Source of the DNA: Gammaproteobacteria bacterium
GTDB lineage: Bacteria; Pseudomonadota; Gammaproteobacteria; GRL18
DNA length: 33,185 bases
Assembly: GCA_027011205.1 (NCBI GenBank)
Contig: JALVAL010000149.1
Span: forward strand, 1 to 33,185
Reading direction: 5' to 3'
The notes under the pieces are model-generated. The model saw only the letters and a program-made list of their open reading frames with translations. It was not told the DNA's origin and did no database searches. Shown in pieces: positions 1 to 7,535 of the stretch; position 1 is the first letter of the stretch; each line of letters begins with the position of its first letter. A program made the position numbers and the translations under genes.

Positions 1-63
1 CTATTGGTTTATATAAAAAAGAGAATATAAATTTTTTATTAATCTATGTTAGAGAAAGTGATC

Positions 64-110
64 TTGACATACTTTACAATTGCTTAAGTAGTTGCTTAAG
101 TAGTTGTAAA
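64..110 (+). promoter_or_regulatory. candidate operator/promoter region upstream of pstS
   Basis: The AT-rich leader holds a perfect tandem 12-bp repeat (ttgcttaagtag at 80-91 and 92-103), each copy containing the palindrome cttaag. An inverted pair flanks them, tttacaa at 73-79 and ttgtaaa at 104-110. A consensus-like TTGACA sits at 64-69, but no good -10 lies at normal spacing. I do not see a PhoB box (CTGTCAT-type 11-bp repeats). The arrangement suggests a protein-binding site controlling the transporter operon; which regulator binds is unknown. Confidence 0.4.
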
Positions 111-200
111 TAGTTTTATCTTTTAGTCTTTGAAAAGGGAAATATATAACCCTTAGGAAGACACAATCTTATTATCTTAATATATCTATCTGGAGGATGT

Positions 201-998
201 ATGCGTACATTTGTAGTATTGTTTTTATCTTTATTTATTTTATTTTCGGCCTCGGCCAATGCGGGCGAGAAAGTTGTCTTTGCCGGCAGCACAACCATTC
301 TGCCGTTCATGGAAAAAATGGCACCCTTGTTCAAAAAACAGGGGATGGATGTCGAGATTCAGGCCGGCGGCTCATCTGTGGGCTACAAGACAGCCTATAT
401 GGGCATGGCCGATATCGGCATGATGTCCCGCGAAATGAAGCCATCGGAAGCAAAAAATCTGAAAAAACTGGCCATTGCCAAGGACTGGCTGATTATGATC
501 GCTCACAAAGATGCCCCTTTCGATAATATTACTTCACAAGAGGTTGTCGATCTCTATACCGGCAAAACCAAAAAACTGCATGGTTTCAAGATCAATGCCA
601 TTGCCAAAGAAAATGGCAGAGGCACCAAAGAAGTGTTTGATCATTTCTTCCATTTGGGCAAAAAGCACAACCAGCCTATTGCTAAGGATTTAATTATTAT
701 CGGCGCCAATGGACAATCCATAGCGACCCTGGCGCATGACCCACATGGCCTGGCCTATTTGTCCTATTCTGCCGTGGAAGCCGCCATTAAGCAGGGTGAG
801 CCAATCAAGATGCTGAAACTGGATGGCGTTGATGGCACTGTTGAGAATGTTGATAATGGAACGTATAAGCTGCAGCGTACATTGAATCTGGTTTACAAGG
901 ACAAGAAAGCCGGTTTGATAAAACGCATACGTTCAGTGCTGGCAACTGACAAGGCCCGTGAGATATTTAGAAAAAACGGAGTTGAGCCGAATCTTTAA
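201..998 (+). CDS. pstS: PstS-like phosphate ABC transporter substrate-binding protein
   Basis: Periplasmic solute-binding protein of 265 residues, expected to capture phosphate and deliver it to the PstCA permease encoded next. A Sec signal peptide covers residues 1-21, with likely cleavage at ANA-GEK. Phosphate-pocket motifs of the short PstS group are present: AGSTT (28-32), GGSSVG (56-61), MSRE near 75-78 and GRGTKE (139-144). The ATG start has a GGAGG Shine-Dalgarno at about 192-196. It is the first gene of a pstSCAB run, separated from pstC by a hairpin that may allow higher expression of the binding protein. No phoU, phoB or phoR is in view. Other oxyanions such as tungstate cannot be fully excluded, but the permease and ATPase also resemble Pst. 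Confidence 0.85.
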   Translation: MRTFVVLFLSLFILFSASANAGEKVVFAGSTTILPFMEKMAPLFKKQGMDVEIQAGGSSVGYKTAYMGMADIGMMSREMKPSEAKNLKKLAIAKDWLIMIAHKDAPFDNITSQEVVDLYTGKTKKLHGFKINAIAKENGRGTKEVFDHFFHLGKKHNQPIAKDLIIIGANGQSIATLAHDPHGLAYLSYSAVEAAIKQGEPIKMLKLDGVDGTVENVDNGTYKLQRTLNLVYKDKKAGLIKRIRSVLATDKAREIFRKNGVEPNL

Positions 999-1049
999 TT
1001 AAATATCAGCGCAGCTCAGATGATCCGCAGCTTTGTGTTCTTTAATTGG

Positions 1050-1088
1050 AAAGCGCTTAATCAGGGTCTGTCTCTGGTTAAGCGCTTT
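1050..1088 (+). promoter_or_regulatory. intercistronic stem-loop between pstS and pstC
   Basis: A perfect 11-bp inverted repeat, aaagcgcttaa (1050-1060) and ttaagcgcttt (1078-1088), extends inward with further C-G, A-T and G-U pairs. It is not followed by a T-run, so it looks less like a terminator than an mRNA-stabilising or partial-attenuation hairpin. Such hairpins are known after binding-protein genes of ABC transporters, where the binding protein is needed in excess. Confidence 0.6.
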
Positions 1089-1144
1089 GCCGAACAAAGA
1101 GCGATTTGATTTATCACTTTATATTTTTTGATATAAGACCAGTC

Positions 1145-2107
1145 ATGAATAACATCACACAGGTAAAAGCTAGAACCCAGACCTGGCGCTATTTCCGTGA
1201 AGATAAACCGACAGGAGGACTGACTGGTGGTGTTGCCAGTACTTCCAGCACCAGGACTTCATTCGGGATTTTTTTAAAAGCTTTAACAGAGAATTTATTT
1301 GGCATGAAGTTTATCGTTTTATTGCTGATGTTGATTTTGGTATTCCTGCTGGCGTACCCACTTGTCAACTCATGGAATTTCTTTGAGGACATTCCAATAT
1401 CCAACTGGCTGTCTTTTGACTGGGATCCAGATGGTGATAGCTTCGGCATGGGTGTTCAACTGACCGGCAGTTTACTGCTGGTGCTGGCAACCCTGCCCCT
1501 GGCAATACTGATGGGCTGGGTCATTAGTCTGCAACTGGTTGATAACCGAAAAAACTGGCTGAATCCAGCCATCGTCGGAATTCTTGAAGTGTGGATATCG
1601 CTGCCTTCAGTCATTATTGGCATCTGGGCGATCATCGAGATCATCCCTGCGGTACGTAATATCTTTGGCGGGACAGGATACTCCTTGCTGGCCGCTTCAA
1701 TCGGCATGACCATTTTTATCATGCCCACCTGCACTCTGTTATTCTATCGCAGTTATCTGACCCACCTGGATCAATACCAGGGACTTGAAAACAGTTTTCA
1801 AATGTCCGTTCTGAGCCGCTCCGAATTGTTTATCAAGAGTCAGCCTACGGCCGTTATTGGAACGATCAATTATATCTTTTGCCGCATTTTTGGTGAAACC
1901 ATGGTGGTACTGATGGTTTCCGGAAACAGCTTGCAGGTTCCTCACAATTTGCTGGAGGGTTTTCGTACTTTAACGGCAACCATTGCCATGGAAATGGCCT
2001 ATGCCGCCGATATGCATGCAACAGCCCTGTTCGCCATGGCCACTGTCGCCATCGTGTTTATCCTGGTCGTATTACTGGTGCAGTACAAGAGGTTGATCAA
2101 TGTTTAA
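1145..2107 (+). CDS. pstC: PstC-like phosphate ABC transporter permease
   Basis: Inner-membrane permease subunit of 320 residues from the ATG at 1145. An in-frame TTG at 1106 would add 13 residues and is less likely. A cytoplasmic N-terminal stretch of about 50 residues precedes the first hydrophobic segment, followed by several more. The EAA-type cytoplasmic loop near the C-terminal half contains RIFGETMVVLMVSGN and RTLTATIAMEM, both close to the PstC consensus. Its stop overlaps the pstA start (ATGTTTAA), which indicates translational coupling. Sequence outside these motifs looks divergent from the enterobacterial protein, so substrate is inferred from the ensemble. Confidence 0.8.
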   Translation: MNNITQVKARTQTWRYFREDKPTGGLTGGVASTSSTRTSFGIFLKALTENLFGMKFIVLLLMLILVFLLAYPLVNSWNFFEDIPISNWLSFDWDPDGDSFGMGVQLTGSLLLVLATLPLAILMGWVISLQLVDNRKNWLNPAIVGILEVWISLPSVIIGIWAIIEIIPAVRNIFGGTGYSLLAASIGMTIFIMPTCTLLFYRSYLTHLDQYQGLENSFQMSVLSRSELFIKSQPTAVIGTINYIFCRIFGETMVVLMVSGNSLQVPHNLLEGFRTLTATIAMEMAYAADMHATALFAMATVAIVFILVVLLVQYKRLINV

Positions 2108-2861
2108 AATAATCAGGAAACGCTGGATTTTATGGTTATACATGCTAATGACTGCGAGCATTATCGCTATATTCATCAAGCCCTTGCACTTTGAATATAC
2201 CACCGCGGGTATTATTGTCGGTACCATTATTACCACGGTCGGCGCAGTGCTGATCTCGGCGCTGCCCGCCTATCTGATTGCCGGTGTTATGGCCGGCATC
2301 ATCCGTCTGCCGAAATGGCTGCAATCACTGACATCGGTGCTGGTTTACATACTGGCCGGCATGCCATCAATTATCCTTGGCGTGATTGGCTTTCTGCTCT
2401 TTTGCAACACTCTGGGCTTTGGCTGGTCCATGCTGTCCGCCATGCTGACCCTGGTCATGCTGCTCTACCCAACCCTGGTTACCGCTTTTTCCCAACTACT
2501 GCGGCCTTTTAACCAGCGTTACGGTATGGCGGCCAAATCCTTTAATATCGGCCCACTTGAATTTCTGTTTCGCCTGTCGCCGGCCTATCAGAAAGGTAAA
2601 ATCCTTGAAGCCCTGATTCTCGGCTGGGCCACCTCGCTGGGGGATACTGCTGCTGTCATGCTGACCTGTGGCGCACTGACAGGCTTTCCTACATCCATCA
2701 TGGATTCGATCAGGTTGCTGAATTATCACATTTTTATGCTGGCTATGGATATACCTGGTGGTATGCCGGAAGCCCGAAGCCTGTCACTTCTGTTAATTAT
2801 CTTTTTACTGTTTCTGTTTATTACACCCCGTTTAATACATCACTACCTATCAGAGGATTAA
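2100..2861 (+). CDS. pstA: PstA-like phosphate ABC transporter permease
   Basis: Second permease subunit, 253 residues, with about six hydrophobic segments. The coupling loop reads ATSLGDTAAVMLTCGALTG, where classical PstA has an IGET-type motif, so it is a divergent PstA. It starts 8 nt inside pstC and ends 4 nt before pstB, with a GAGGA ribosome-binding site for pstB across its own stop codon. It should pair with PstC to form the transmembrane channel powered by PstB. At 253 residues it is somewhat shorter than typical PstA. Confidence 0.78.
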   Translation: MFKIIRKRWILWLYMLMTASIIAIFIKPLHFEYTTAGIIVGTIITTVGAVLISALPAYLIAGVMAGIIRLPKWLQSLTSVLVYILAGMPSIILGVIGFLLFCNTLGFGWSMLSAMLTLVMLLYPTLVTAFSQLLRPFNQRYGMAAKSFNIGPLEFLFRLSPAYQKGKILEALILGWATSLGDTAAVMLTCGALTGFPTSIMDSIRLLNYHIFMLAMDIPGGMPEARSLSLLLIIFLLFLFITPRLIHHYLSED

Positions 2862-2865
2862 TATA

Positions 2866-3696
2866 ATGACTGCACTATCGCTTTCTACAAATGATCAGGT
2901 CGCTAATAATGCTCATGTTCAATTATTGTTTAATGAGCCTGAATGTTGCGGCATGAGGATCAAAGATCTGAGTATCTTTGCCAAGAAAAAAACCATCCTG
3001 ACTGTTAATGAATTACGTTTTCCTAAAAAGGGTGTTGTTGCCATTATGGGGCCTTCAGGCTCAGGTAAAAGCACCTTTCTAAAAGCTCTGTCGGAGCTTA
3101 TGGATGAAAATCTGGCACATAAAGGCCATATTGATATTACCTGCTTTGATGCTAACGACGAGTGCGAGAGCATATGCTCTCATTTTGCCATGGTATGGCA
3201 AAAACCAACCGTATTTCCCTGCTCTATTTATGACAACCTGAAGGTTCCACTGCGCAAACGTAAAGTTGCCCGTAAAGAGTGGCTTGATCTGATGAAGAAG
3301 GCATTGTCGGATGTTGGACTTCTGGGAGAGCTGAATGAAGATTGGGCGAAACAGCGAGCACAGCGCCTGTCAGGCGGACAACAGCAGCGCCTGTCTATTG
3401 CCATGGGACTATTAAAAGATTCCAATATCTTTCTGTTTGACGAGCCTACATCTGCGCTGGATCCTATCTCCACTGAAATAATAGAAAAAATAATAAAGGA
3501 CCTGGGACGTACCAAGCTGGTATTATTGGTCACTCATAGCCTGGGTCAGGCCAGACGCGTCAGTGATTACAGTGCGATGTTCCATAATCATGAGGACAAG
3601 GGTGCTCTGTGCGAATTTTCTGCTTCGGAAGATTTTTTCAAAAGCCCGGCCAGTCCCCAGAGCCGTGAATTTATTATGATGGAAACAGGTGTTTAA
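2866..3696 (+). CDS. pstB: PstB-like phosphate ABC transporter ATP-binding protein
   Basis: Cytoplasmic ABC ATPase of 276 residues. Walker A is GPSGSGKST (62-70), the Q-loop lies in VWQKPTVFP (110-118), the signature is LSGGQQQR (168-175), Walker B is IFLFDEP (188-194), followed by SALDP, and the switch histidine is in VTHS (222-225). The N-terminal 30 residues are an extension before the first strand. It completes the pstSCAB set. gpmI begins 26 nt downstream with its own GAGGAA site, so the transcript may continue into it. Confidence 0.85.
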   Translation: MTALSLSTNDQVANNAHVQLLFNEPECCGMRIKDLSIFAKKKTILTVNELRFPKKGVVAIMGPSGSGKSTFLKALSELMDENLAHKGHIDITCFDANDECESICSHFAMVWQKPTVFPCSIYDNLKVPLRKRKVARKEWLDLMKKALSDVGLLGELNEDWAKQRAQRLSGGQQQRLSIAMGLLKDSNIFLFDEPTSALDPISTEIIEKIIKDLGRTKLVLLVTHSLGQARRVSDYSAMFHNHEDKGALCEFSASEDFFKSPASPQSREFIMMETGV

Positions 3697-3722
3697 GTGA
3701 GAAAGAGCAGTGAGGAATAATA

Positions 3723-5213
3723 ATGAGTCTTGATAAGCGACCCAAAGCGGTATTGATGATCCTTGATGGCATGGGGCTTAACGAAGACCCAAAAAGTAGT
3801 GCCACTACTGCTAAACAAATGCCTTATGTGCATTCACTCATGCAGCAATATGGTTATGCACGCCTCCATGCGTCAGGAACACCAGTGGGACTGGATGAAG
3901 GCAAAGCGGGTAATTCAGAAGTCGGTCATCTTACTATTGGTGCAGGTAAAGTGCTTTTAAGTACCCTGGCCCGGGTACGCGAGGGTTATCATAGTGGCGA
4001 CTGGGAACAGAGTTCAGCATGGAATAATAGTGACTTCTCCAAACCCCTGCATGTGGCTGGAATACTCTCTGATGCCGGTGTTCATGCTCATTGGGAAACC
4101 CTGATGATGGCAGCTGACCTGGGCATTAAAAAAGGTTTTCCCGCAGTTTATATTCATGCCTTTCTGGATGGCACGGATAGTCAGGCAGGGACTGCGCCCA
4201 GAATGCTGGCAGAGCTGCAACAGGCGATTAAGGATAATGGCAGTGACAAGATTATACTCGCATCGGTGATGGGACGTAAGTGGTCTGCCGACCGGGCTGA
4301 AAACTGGGATTTAACAGAGTATTGCCGTGATGCGCTAATGGGTCGCATAGAAGGTAAGGCTTTTAGCCTGGAAGACCTGGAACAACACCTGGCAAACTCC
4401 CCTTCTGAAGCTGATTTCCCCTATGCTTTTCTGCCTGGTGGTATGCCAGTCGCTGCAGGTGAGACGTTAATCCTGACTAATCATCGTGCCGACCGTATTT
4501 CGCAACTGGCCAAAGTTATGAATGATGAATGTCATGTAATTGCAATGGTTGAGTTAAAACATGAAGCAACGCCCATAGAGGATGTTTTTTTCCCTACTTT
4601 ACCCCTTAATGGTGGTTTGATTGATGTGTTGAATGAACAGGGATTTCGCACAACTCGATTGTCAGAGCAGTGCAAGTTTCCCCATGTGACTTATTTTATC
4701 AATGGCATGCAGGCTGATGAGTCGGCTAAAGGGGTTGAAGTTGCGACGATTCCCGATGCGGAAATTCTGGGTAATCCGCTGATGTCGATTAAGCTGCTGG
4801 AAACAGAAATGCAGAAAATTATGCAAGATGAGACCGCCGGGCAGGTATTAATTGTCAATGTACCTAATCTGGATCAGGTCGGTCATCAGGGCAGTCTTGA
4901 TGCAGCCAGTAAAGCAGGCGTTGCGGTTGATGCTCTGGTCAGAAAGGTGGTTGCATGGGCTAAAGAACATGGCTGGCAATTATTAATTACCGCAGATCAT
5001 GGCAATGCTGATGTGATGGTTGATCCCCAGGGGCGTCCAATGGGTTCTCATTCCAGTAATAATGTGCCTATGCTGGCTATTCCCTTTGATGGCAAAACCG
5101 TACAGTGGAAAAAGGAAACAGGTGTCTTAACGAATGTTGCTGCAAGCTTCCTGACATTGTTAGGAACAGACTATCCAGATACTATGAGTGAGAGCTTGAT
5201 AACACTTAATTAG
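3723..5213 (+). CDS. gpmI: divergent 2,3-bisphosphoglycerate-independent phosphoglycerate mutase
   Basis: Alkaline-phosphatase-superfamily enzyme of 496 residues, the expected size for iPGM, which interconverts 3- and 2-phosphoglycerate through a phosphoserine intermediate using two Mn ions. Visible motifs are LDGMG (metal Asp15), GNSEVGH (nucleophile Ser65), GVHAH (His121), MGRKWSADR (Arg185, Arg191), HRADR (Arg255, Arg258), Lys318, NLDQVGHQG and TADHGNAD. The usual FLDGRD substrate-binding motif reads FLDGTD, so the family's conserved Arg is Thr151. Surrounding segments are also unlike the housekeeping consensus. It sits directly behind the Pst-like transporter and ahead of two phosphatase genes rather than among glycolytic genes. 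It could be a second isozyme or act on another phosphoester. The ATG at 3723 has GAGGAA at 3712-3717. Confidence 0.8.
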   Translation: MSLDKRPKAVLMILDGMGLNEDPKSSATTAKQMPYVHSLMQQYGYARLHASGTPVGLDEGKAGNSEVGHLTIGAGKVLLSTLARVREGYHSGDWEQSSAWNNSDFSKPLHVAGILSDAGVHAHWETLMMAADLGIKKGFPAVYIHAFLDGTDSQAGTAPRMLAELQQAIKDNGSDKIILASVMGRKWSADRAENWDLTEYCRDALMGRIEGKAFSLEDLEQHLANSPSEADFPYAFLPGGMPVAAGETLILTNHRADRISQLAKVMNDECHVIAMVELKHEATPIEDVFFPTLPLNGGLIDVLNEQGFRTTRLSEQCKFPHVTYFINGMQADESAKGVEVATIPDAEILGNPLMSIKLLETEMQKIMQDETAGQVLIVNVPNLDQVGHQGSLDAASKAGVAVDALVRKVVAWAKEHGWQLLITADHGNADVMVDPQGRPMGSHSSNNVPMLAIPFDGKTVQWKKETGVLTNVAASFLTLLGTDYPDTMSESLITLN

Positions 5214-5251
5214 GGGGTGTTGATTTTTCATCTATTATCTGATTTTGCATC

Positions 5252-5295
5252 TCCCCTTTTTCGCCTCAGGGCGCCTGCTTTTGGTGAAGGGGGGA
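5252..5295 (+). terminator. GC-rich dyad downstream of gpmI
   Basis: The 271-nt gap between gpmI and the next gene contains a perfect small hairpin, cgcc-tcag-ggcg (5262-5273), nested inside a looser dyad (tcccc at 5252-5256 with gggga at 5291-5295, plus A-T and G-U pairs). No strong T-run follows. It may act as an attenuator or weak terminator. Nothing else is recognised in the gap except the AAGGAA ribosome-binding site at 5474-5479. Confidence 0.35.
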
Positions 5296-5484
5296 CTGAG
5301 GGAGTTTAAGCCTTCGATTTGCAAACCTCGTTTATATAGATTCCCCCCCTTATATAGTTTGATAAGCAATAGCGCCATCCGACAAATATTTCATTTTTTC
5401 ACTTATAATACTGGAAGGCGTTCCTTATCCAGCCTACACTTATTTATTCTTAATTTTATAACTTTATTATAGCAAGGAAACTTT

Positions 5485-6003
5485 ATGACAGTAGAACATC
5501 CAACCTGGTCAATGCCCATAGGAGACAAGGGTGCGGAAATCATTATGATGCCCTGCCCAGGAACCAAAGAAGTCGATCTTGTCAGCACGATTAGCCAGTT
5601 AAAGGAACAAGGCGTGACCGCTATTCTCAGTATGATGGTTGATGAAGAAATGAAAAACCTGCATGCCGAGGATCTGCCAGAGCTGTGTAAGCAGAACAAT
5701 ATCCAGTGGTTTAATATGGCAACAGATGATCATAAGGTTCCTGACGAGGAATCTCTGTCAAAATGGGATCAGTACAAAGATAATCTGCTGGAAGTAATTA
5801 ACCAGGGTGGTAAAGTCGCGGTTCACTGCAAGGGCGGGACTGGCAGAACCGGTGTCGGTGTAGCTATGCTGCTGTTGGAATTAGGCAGGAAAGGCGATCA
5901 GGCGATAGCCGATGTTCAAGCATTAAAGCCGGGTGCGTTTAAGCATGAATTGACGGCTGACTTTATTAAAAAACGGGCGGAAACTATAAAACCTAAATCC
6001 TGA
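5485..6003 (+). CDS. CX5R tyrosine/dual-specificity phosphatase (CDKN3-like)
   Basis: Cytoplasmic protein phosphatase of 172 residues. The P-loop HCKGGTGRTG (114-123) gives nucleophile Cys115 and Arg121. The general-acid loop is probably ATDDHKVPD (79-87), with Asp81 or Asp82 as acid. It fits the CDKN3/dual-specificity group sometimes called tyrosine-protein phosphatase in bacteria; substrate is unknown. The ATG at 5485 has AAGGAA ahead of it. Only 5 nt separate it from the histidine phosphatase, so the two are very likely co-transcribed. Confidence 0.8.
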   Translation: MTVEHPTWSMPIGDKGAEIIMMPCPGTKEVDLVSTISQLKEQGVTAILSMMVDEEMKNLHAEDLPELCKQNNIQWFNMATDDHKVPDEESLSKWDQYKDNLLEVINQGGKVAVHCKGGTGRTGVGVAMLLLELGRKGDQAIADVQALKPGAFKHELTADFIKKRAETIKPKS

Positions 6004-6008
6004 GCTTT

Positions 6009-6650
6009 ATGTCTAATCATTCAGAACAACCAGGCAATATTCCAACAGAAACACTCATTGACTTCATTCGTCATGGTGAGCCTGAAGGCGGCCGAATGTA
6101 TCGTGGTAATCAGGTGGATCATCCGCTGTCAAAAACAGGCTGGCAACAGATGCATGAAGCGATTAGCAAGCTGTATCTGAAAGAAGAAGCTGATATAGAA
6201 TTCAAATGGGATCTGGTTGTCAGCTCGCCCATGCTGCGCTGTCATGCTTTTGCTGAGGTGATATCTAAACAGTTAGCCATTCCACTGGTTACTAAGGAGT
6301 TATTAACAGAAATTTCCTTTGGTGACTGGGAAGGGAAAACAGTTGATGAGATTAAAGCGTCTGATCCAGTTCTGTTTCGTGATTTTCACCGTGACCCGGT
6401 TAAAAACAGACCACCCGGAGCAGAATCTCTGGAAGCATTTAGTCAACGTATTAGCAGAGGATTATCTGCTTTGCTAAAAGAACATTCAGGCCAGAGAATA
6501 TTGCTGGTGACTCATGCTGGAATTATGCGAACCATCTTAATCGATGTTTTATCAGCGCCATTAAAAAGTCGCCAATTGATCCGCTTCCCCTATGCAGGCA
6601 TGTTGCGTCTCTATGCCACACAGGAGCAGATGCGGATTGAATTCCTTTAA
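6009..6650 (+). CDS. histidine phosphatase family protein (CobC/GpmB-like)
   Basis: Cytoplasmic 2H-type phosphatase of 213 residues. The RHG motif is FIRHGEP (19-25, phospho-His22), followed by SSPMLRC (Arg77), EISFGDWEGK (Glu101/Asp106 region) and VTHAG (His169). Members include alpha-ribazole phosphatase and phosphoglycerate-mutase-like enzymes. No cobalamin gene is nearby, so the CobC role is not supported by context. It is the last gene of the phosphate-centred block and is followed by a strong hairpin. Substrate is not assigned. Confidence 0.8.
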   Translation: MSNHSEQPGNIPTETLIDFIRHGEPEGGRMYRGNQVDHPLSKTGWQQMHEAISKLYLKEEADIEFKWDLVVSSPMLRCHAFAEVISKQLAIPLVTKELLTEISFGDWEGKTVDEIKASDPVLFRDFHRDPVKNRPPGAESLEAFSQRISRGLSALLKEHSGQRILLVTHAGIMRTILIDVLSAPLKSRQLIRFPYAGMLRLYATQEQMRIEFL

Positions 6651-6667
6651 GCAATACCTGAGGAAAT

Positions 6668-6729
6668 CAGTAAAATCGCGAAAGACAGGAAATAGCTTCA
6701 TGGATAACCTGTATTTTGCGATTTTACTG
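6668..6729 (+). terminator. long stem-loop terminator
   Basis: Two 22-nt arms, 6668-6689 and 6708-6729, pair with one mismatch and one G-U around an 18-nt loop. The outer 12 bp (cagtaaaatcgc with gcgattttactg) are perfect. The stem starts 17 nt after the histidine phosphatase stop codon and is followed by a short T-rich tract (cagttttagttt). It marks the end of the first block. Confidence 0.75.
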
Positions 6730-6743
6730 CAGTTTTAGTTTAA

Positions 6744-6749
6744 TATAAT
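6744..6749 (+). promoter_or_regulatory. -10 hexamer of the cytochrome gene promoter
   Basis: A perfect TATAAT lies 19 nt ahead of the cytochrome start, directly after the terminator. No convincing -35 is visible at 16-18 nt spacing. Confidence 0.4.
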
Positions 6750-6768
6750 TTAACAAAGAGATACTAGC

Positions 6769-7245
6769 ATGAGCCGGTTTGATTTATTAGTAGTACGAAA
6801 AAAAATGCTTTATAAAACCCTAATTTCGGTTCTTATATTTTTGACGCTGAGCATACCTGTTATAACTAATGCTGACCGTCAGTCGGCAGAATTACCCAGC
6901 TTTGTTTCAAGGCAATTGATGTCTAATATGCGTGATCATCTGGAGACGCTGGAAGAAATTACTCTTCTTCTGGCAGAATCTAAATATGCTCAGGCTGCCG
7001 ATACGGCCGAAAATAATCTCGGTATGTCATCCGCGGAGCTCCATTACAAAAAATTCGTGGGCAAATATATGCCAAAGGGAATGCGTAATATTGGCACGCA
7101 GATGCACAAGGCGGCATCAGACTTTGCCTTATCTGCCAGAGAAGCTGAAAAAGATGGTGGCTTAAACAGAAACAGAGTGCTCACAGCTTTATCTCAGGTT
7201 ATGAAACAATGTGTAGCTTGTCATGATTTTTATCGAGCTAAGTGA
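6769..7245 (+). CDS. cytochrome c'-like / c556-like monoheme protein
   Basis: Exported monoheme cytochrome of 158 residues. A hydrophobic signal segment covers about residues 17-35 and probably ends near TNA-DRQ. The mature part is mostly helical and carries a single heme-binding CVACH (148-152) seven residues from the C-terminus, the position typical of the four-helix cytochrome c' fold. Met51 or Met54 in the first helix could be the sixth ligand, as in c556 types. The start at 6769 has AAAGAG upstream; an internal ATG at 6805 is possible but lacks a ribosome-binding site. Its role is not indicated by neighbours. Confidence 0.7.
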   Translation: MSRFDLLVVRKKMLYKTLISVLIFLTLSIPVITNADRQSAELPSFVSRQLMSNMRDHLETLEEITLLLAESKYAQAADTAENNLGMSSAELHYKKFVGKYMPKGMRNIGTQMHKAASDFALSAREAEKDGGLNRNRVLTALSQVMKQCVACHDFYRAK

Positions 7246-7262
7246 ATGGAGTGGTAAACTTA

Positions 7263-7391
7263 TCAGACCACGGCAAATAACGATGCAGACAAAATCAGTA
7301 ACGGAAATCCGGGTATGATCGGCATGATAATGAAGAGTACGCCAAGAGCAAATGTCGCCCAGGCTAAAACACGATAAATTGTTTTTTTCAT
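7263..7391 (-). CDS. 42-residue hydrophobic protein, YbaN/DUF454-like segment
   Basis: Read on the - strand, an ATG at 7391 opens a 42-codon frame ending in TGA at 7263-7265. The product starts MKKTIYRVLAW and continues as one or two short membrane segments around MPIIPGFPLLILSAS. That pattern resembles the N-terminal half of DUF454 (YbaN) or PGPGW-type small membrane proteins. A strong AGGGGA ribosome-binding site sits 7 nt upstream of the ATG and a TATAAT -10 lies at 7417-7422, which argues for real expression. It may be a full small protein or a truncated DUF454 gene. Function unknown. Confidence 0.6.
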   Translation of the reverse strand: MKKTIYRVLAWATFALGVLFIIMPIIPGFPLLILSASLFAVV

Positions 7392-7416
7392 ATCAATTTC
7401 CCCTGTATATTTTTAA

Positions 7417-7422
7417 ATTATA
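7417..7422 (-). promoter_or_regulatory. -10 element for the 42-residue protein gene
   Basis: TATAAT on the - strand lies 25 nt upstream of the start codon at 7391. No consensus -35 is seen at normal distance, so only the -10 is called. The rest of the 7392-7535 gap should also hold the promoter for parA on the other strand; a TTGACG occurs at 7485-7490 without a matching -10. Confidence 0.4.
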
Positions 7423-7535
7423 GTACATCGCTGAAAAAATAGCTGTAACTCATAGCTTATCAGGCAGCTCTAAGGGGTAGCCATTTGACGAATAATACAG
7501 CAACATACTGAATAATATGATATATTGGAGAGAGT

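Noticed and set aside
64-92. Standard sigma70 promoter ahead of pstS from TTGACA at 64-69
   Set aside because: No acceptable -10 hexamer lies 16-18 nt downstream, so only a general regulatory region is called.
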